Shown in pieces: positions 58,941-64,000 of a stretch of 64,000 nt of DNA. Both the position numbers and the translations under genes were made by a program. Origin of the DNA: Harmothoe impar (taxonomy: Eukaryota > Annelida > Polychaeta > Phyllodocida > Polynoidae); NCBI GenBank assembly GCA_947462335.1, contig OX381710.1, positions 37,447,204-37,511,203 of the forward strand, in the 5' to 3' direction. The notes beneath the pieces were generated by a model that had not been told where the DNA came from, did not search any database, and saw nothing but the letters and a program-made list of their open reading frames with translations. How positions within the stretch are numbered: position 1 is the first letter of the stretch; each line of letters opens with the position of its first letter.

Positions 58941-61009
58941 TGCGATGGTGCGTGCCAAGAGAGGCAACTACCATGAGCCATGAACGGTCGGGAATTGGGG
59001 CCATGGACATTACCTAGGGTAGTAACAGACAGCCATATATTGGATGAACGCCGGCCAATTTGCTGATTGACTTAGCATAGGGGGAGATTATAAAAGGCTA
59101 ACTGGTGGGTATAGTCTGCCCCGTAATAAAACGAATGCTGGGGCATTTGGAACAACATAAATTACATCCAAGTATCCAATCATACTCTAGTCGTAGATTC
59201 ACGTGTCTGGTTGAACAGGGAGGAGGGTATTATTAGTGATCGTAACAACGATTTCCTGAATACATATCGAACCTCCATTATTTATCGGACATACAAATGT
59301 TATCTCAAAGATGGACACTGTCATGCTAACTTAATTTTCAATGGGTCTGATGAATCATATATACCTATAATATGAGAGTGGATGCTTAGATATTAGGAGT
59401 AAATAAATAAAGTAAGTCTGTCATAAGGCGGAAGCAAAAATGCATTACGTGTATGGATCTGGGGAGTAATAGCGTTTTACTAGACCTCATTACAATTACA
59501 GAGCGAGCCAGGGCAACCTGGCTACCAGGTCTTAATCCCTCTCCAGTCTATATTCTTCGAAAAATAGGCAACCTCTATATCGCAATATAGAGGCTATGGC
59601 CTTTTCACAATCGTGGTTTAAGTTTGAGGATTACCAATATGCTTTTCAAATCACTAATTATACTTAGGCTAATGTGATTGTTGATGAATATTGGGGCGGT
59701 GTCTGTTTTAGATGAACAATTACAGGTTCAAAATATATTGATTTGTAAACCTGAATGAAAGATATCGTCTGTGTATTATAATAACATTATGTATATACCC
59801 ACGCTCACACAGCCTAATACCACCCTGTGAATGCCCATTTACAACTGGGCCATTACACTAATCCCTAAATCCATACCCATCCTAATTCTCCACAGCAATG
59901 TAAACTTTAGGCAAGTGTTTCTCCTCGCATGAAGCTCTAACCTTAAGCTACCCCCACCGCCACCTCGGGCCGAGAACAGTGACGGCAGTCCTATATATTT
60001 GGACCGGTCCCTCTGGGGGTTATATAGTATGGGCACTCAGAGGGCAGATGGAGATAGTGGCGATCAACATTTGGAGGATGTAGGTGGCCCATCCAAATTC
60101 TCCAGACTGCGGGTACTGGAATCAAAGTAGGGGATACATGATCTGGCCTGGGCTGCTGTCTCCTTTGATTGCACCCCAGCAGGGTATCTTGTTCTACCGG
60201 CTTTGTAGGAGGCTTTAGTATAGGACAGGGCAAGTATGTCCATGGATTCCGTGTGCAGGGAGTTCTCCAGGTATTTATAGCAGAGGTTAGAGTTTCCTCT
60301 TTGTTACGTCACAGGGCCTGGACTGGGGGGCAAACACAGACCACCACGTGTTTGGGTAGTTTCACCATAATAGTACCATTACCCCTTAATGTATTTTGAT
60401 GTATTCTAATTATATTCACTATAATGATATATGGTACATGTATAAGACAATGTCGATCTCATTTAGACAGATATGTCTATTTTTATGATAATTCCTATGT
60501 ATGTATCAATTCAACTGGGTGAGATATGGTTCATATACCCTGTAAAGTTCCATCCACGTGGCTTTTGTTTGCCGCCCACTGTTCTATTATTGGGTGCAAT
60601 CTACAACTCTAACCTCTGCCATATGGAAACACAATTACCTTCATTGTGAGCCTCATGTTTGGGATAGAATTATATTATGGTAAACACAATGACCCTAAGC
60701 TTCATTGCGAGCGTCATGTTTGGGGTTTATTTGTGAACTATGACTATGATATTGTAATGAGAAATACACCCTCGATAAAACACTTTTGGTCAGAGTTAGA
60801 CAAATTATAAGGCTCATGTGATGTAATTGCATCAGTGTAGGTATTGTGTGACAAAGTCTGATTTATGTTATACATGTAGTTATGCATACATTAACCGAGT
60901 TTTGAGCCATCCTCTGTTGCACTTGGGTTGATGTGGTGAACTTAGACCTTCCACCTTCAGAGGCCACCATTCTATGTAGTCTATGATATGTTTTATAAGC
61001 GAGACTCTA

Positions 61010-61011
<2 letters not shown>
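58941..61011. other. Spacer with no recognised gene
   Basis: AT-rich sequence with short frames only. A related pair of phrases, AACACAATGACCCTAAGCTTC/AACACAATTACCTTC with TTGYGAGC(C/G)TCATGTTTGGG, at 60631-60670 and 60684-60726 is a small direct duplication. Confidence 0.5.

Positions 61012-61094
<83 letters not shown>
61012..61094. repeat. (TA)n microsatellite
   Basis: About 41 uninterrupted TA units. Confidence 0.98.
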
Positions 61095-61096
<2 letters not shown>

Positions 61097-62719
61097 TGAA
61101 TTCGATAACATCAACTCTGTAGCCCCATATGGAACTATAGCTATCTTGGAGCAGCTTGGAGGGCTCTCCCGAGGCATCTAGCTAAAGGATCTGGTCAGGG
61201 AGATCTCTCCCCTATGTGAGAGTGTCAAGCTGTGGATCCCTCGTCCTCCAGTAGGCTATGGGGACTCTGGGAGTGCTCCCTATCAACCCTCACGCCTGAT
61301 TAGGCTGCTTGTATGGTGGAACTGGGACATACAAGAGCCGCATGGCTAAGTAAGGGTGCTATAGCATATACCTCACTACACTCCCAAGCCTTCTGTAACC
61401 ATATGGGGATCAATATGTAACGTCAATAGGCAGACAGGGGGAATCAACCCCTCCGTGATAACATCACTGTTGATGGAATGATTGGGTAGAGAATATCCTG
61501 CGCTGTTGATGGAAAATATATTATTATCATAAACCCATTTCAACAACCTATTAAAACACCCTACATCTTTGAGACATGGAATCACCAATATCAAAAGAAG
61601 AGCTTTAAAATTATTGGGTAACTCTCGTCCAGTGATAGCGTTATTTGATTAAAAACACAGATAACATATCAGTGTGCACTGGTATAACATAATTATTCAC
61701 ATGGTCAACTACAGAGAAATGCCACCCTCACCAGAAGATACCCGACATTACACCCACAATTGGATCCAGAGTCATTTCCCTTTAACTGATGGACAGGCAG
61801 GACCTATGGCCCAGACTGATCTGGGGATACCATTCCTATCATGTAGCCCCCATCTGGAGGCCTGCAGTCCGGGCTGGGGTCAGCAGCCTGGTTTATGGGT
61901 ACAGACCTAATCCTCCCCCAGACCCCTACACACGGAGACATGCCCTGGAGGCCCTTTGTGGGTGGAATACATATAGGGGTGGGTGCCACAGATAAGGCCC
62001 CCGGGGGGAGCATGTATCGATTTGCATGTTGATATGGCACGTCCCCCCATGTCCCCTTACACCTAGGACTTCCCATACCTCCACCACACATATAGCCACA
62101 TGCCCCAGACCTGACCCTGGAGCATGTGATGTCCTCCAGGTCCCTGTGTTATAGAGCGGCTTTAGTTGGCCCTGCTCCGATCCTCTGCAAATCTCTATCT
62201 CGTTGATGACATGAAGACTGCCCTGTTCTGCACACACCACTGCTATAACATGCACTGGGGCAAACATGGGCCTCAGCCCATGTCAGCAAAAGCACTCTCA
62301 TACAAAGGTCAGGCACTGCTGGACTAGCATAGATGGGTCAAGGCTATTTTTGTGAGGGTCAGGCTATGCTGTACCTTCAATAAATGGCTGGAGTATCGCA
62401 GACTTGCTTGAGAGTCTGGCCATGCTGGACTCTTGGAGGCTGAAAGAGACTCTCCCAGAGCATTGCCAGACTCTGGCATGAGGATCCACCATAGCCATAT
62501 TCTCGAGCTCTTAGGATGGGTCTAGTAATGCCAGACCCTCGTGTGGGAGGGTCCAGTAATGCCTGACCTTCACTAAAACGCCTGATCCTTGTAGGGAAGT
62601 CATTTTGGCGACATATAGCCAGCGTGCAGCTGACCCTCATATTGTTTTGCGTGTGGCTATGGTGTGAGGACTAGTATTCCCTTCTTCTTTGCGACAGTCA
62701 AACATTCTGTTTACACAGG
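61095..62719. other. Spacer with degenerate short repeats
   Basis: No gene recognised. From 62290 to 62600, phrases such as GGTCTAGTAATGCCAGACCC and GGTCCAGTAATGCCTGACC recur with TCTGGCATG-type variants, some able to pair as small hairpins. Frames of 95-113 codons on the minus strand (62091-61804, 62267-61926) have no domains. Confidence 0.45.
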
Positions 62720-62827
62720 AGAGGGTGACGTCACATCCGGTGGTCAGATTTGAGCGCGAATCCGATGAGGAAAGACGTGTGCCCACTAGCAGCAACAACT
62801 ACACCACAAAACAGGAGGATTATACAG
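62720..62827 (+). CDS. Candidate internal or terminal exon, unknown gene
   Basis: An acceptor (ATTCTGTTTACACAG) ends at 62719. The frame then reads ERVTSHPVVRFERESDEERR and on through VPTSSNNYTTKQEDYT to a donor, ACAG then GTAAAA, at about 62827. A second acceptor (CTTTTTACAG) near 62920 would join to a short last exon ending ENT and a stop codon at 62929-62931. The intron of about 93 bases is itself open and in frame. A TGACGTCACATCCGG motif inside the exon could instead mark a promoter. AATAAA occurs at 63371. The family is not recognised. Confidence 0.35.
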
Positions 62828-62931
62828 GTAAAAACCTTAATTTCTCTTATATTTGTAGTATATTTGCACCCTTGAGGAATATGTATTCGTTATTTTCATG
62901 TATTCCTTGTCTTTTTACAGAAAATACTTAG

Positions 62932-64000
62932 ATAAACATGAGCGAATTTTCGCTGGTGAGCGAAAATTGGGGACTTTCGCCCATGACTAAATTTGTCATC
63001 CAGATATTTCCTCAAAAGTGCAAATATTGTTCAGTTTTCACAATAATTTGGAAAATTGTCATCCAGTTATGGTGGAAATCTGAAGTTTAGATAATGTAGA
63101 GCTTAGTTGCTGCTAGGGGCTGGCATGATTCAGCAAGACCAGTCATCCATCTTGGATTTCAGACTGAGTCACTGATTTATGTTGGCTTTTTATTTGTTAT
63201 GTTGGCTCATAGTGCAGTACTGCTGCCTCATTTGTTGAGGAATGTTTCAATAGCTAAACGAGCCTTCATAAGGAATAAAATTGTGATGGGATAAACTCAT
63301 ATCTACAGAGATAGAAATTTATCCTGTTATACACTGTTGATCTCTGTTTTATTAGTGAATACACTTTTAAAATAAAGAACCAGGAAGGACTTACCACTGT
63401 CTTATGCATGGTCAAAGACAGAATAATATCAACTACTACCTGTCATACAGCTTGACAGACTCTAGATATTGGTTGAAGTCAAGACACTTAAAGCTTTGCT
63501 TGCTACTTTGTAGTTGACACCTAACTTATTCTCTTATAACTCAGTTATAGAAGAATGACAGTTGAGGTTGTTCTCCACTCATCAGTTTGAGTGAGGTGAA
63601 CTGTCAAGTCAGTGTCAGGTGTGTCTTGTTGTACTTTTGTACTCCTTTGGACCAGTTCTTAACAAGACATATACCTTATGCCCAAAATTTCTTTGAGGCA
63701 TTAAATAACTTAGTTGTGTTGATACAGATCCACACTGAGTGCTTGTGTTGAATACACAAGTTTACCCATACCTTATGCCGAAAAAATCCTTGAGTTAGGC
63801 ATTAAAGAAGTTTGTGTTGTTGTGAAATGAAAACACGAAGAGACTATACTGGTCCACCTTTTTTATAGGGTCTCACTTATGTGCTTAGGGTTTTGTGACT
63901 TTGAAACACAAAAATACCTATACCTTATGCCGAAAATTTCTTTGGCCTTGTGTTTTAATCCCCACCTTAAAACACCATAAGCACACATGTCTCTTTGATT
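62932..64000. other. Terminal spacer, possible 3' untranslated region
   Basis: No coding region. If the exon at 62720 is real, the stretch to about 63395 may be its 3' untranslated region. Beyond it, three direct copies of ATACCTTATGCCGAAAATTTCTTTG-like sequence occur (about 63670, 63768 and 63916). Confidence 0.45.

Overview
The window is nuclear DNA of an invertebrate animal. It shows spliced genes with GT-AG introns, a metazoan-type nucleoside diphosphate kinase, long AT-rich spacers, many microsatellites, minisatellites and small DNA transposons, and a Polinton/Maverick-type element. The exact lineage (lancelet, mollusc or other marine invertebrate) cannot be fixed from the sequence. There is no bacterial-style gene packing, no rRNA gene, no CRISPR array and no convincing tRNA gene.

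The centrepiece is a complete 9,400-bp mobile element at 15524-24923. It has near-perfect terminal inverted repeats (249 of 250 outer bases match), ends AG...CT, and a 6-bp target duplication CATATA on both sides. It has only three plausible genes: a leftward protein with two death-fold-like domains; a rightward Ser/Ala-rich, acidic nuclear protein ending in a duplicated PC4-like single-strand-DNA-binding region; and a rightward 1,374-residue protein-primed family-B DNA polymerase with intact exonuclease and polymerase motifs. I see no integrase, packaging ATPase, maturation protease or capsid gene. The 6-bp duplication and end structure match Polintons, but the gene content is that of a capsid-less, integrase-less replicon carrying a putative cell-death modulator. 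Its inverted repeats are packed with ETS, CRE, CACGTG E-box, CCAAT and YY1-like motifs, so they look like host-type promoters or iteron origins. This is the best candidate in the window for an undescribed system.

Host genes: a four-coding-exon NME1/2-type nucleoside diphosphate kinase (26322-28422, plus) and an intronless 1,044-residue multipass membrane protein of unknown function (36201-39335, minus). Isolated candidate exons lie at 2392-2438 (minus), 10143-10262 (plus, signal peptide) and 62720-62827 (plus). A GC-rich coding-like tract lies at about 48.97-50.4 kb.

Other layout: 1-15.5 kb is AT-rich spacer with a piggyBac-like MITE (4642-5347), CACTGAAAA-ended TA-flanked elements and a hairpin element. 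24.9-36 kb holds the NME gene and spacer. 40-48 kb holds three minisatellites. 50-64 kb is spacer with TA repeats, pogo-like and other MITEs and a 45-bp minisatellite. From 41 to 56.5 kb a palindromic 9-mer, GAGCWGCTC, recurs at least 13 times outside the minisatellites, far above chance.
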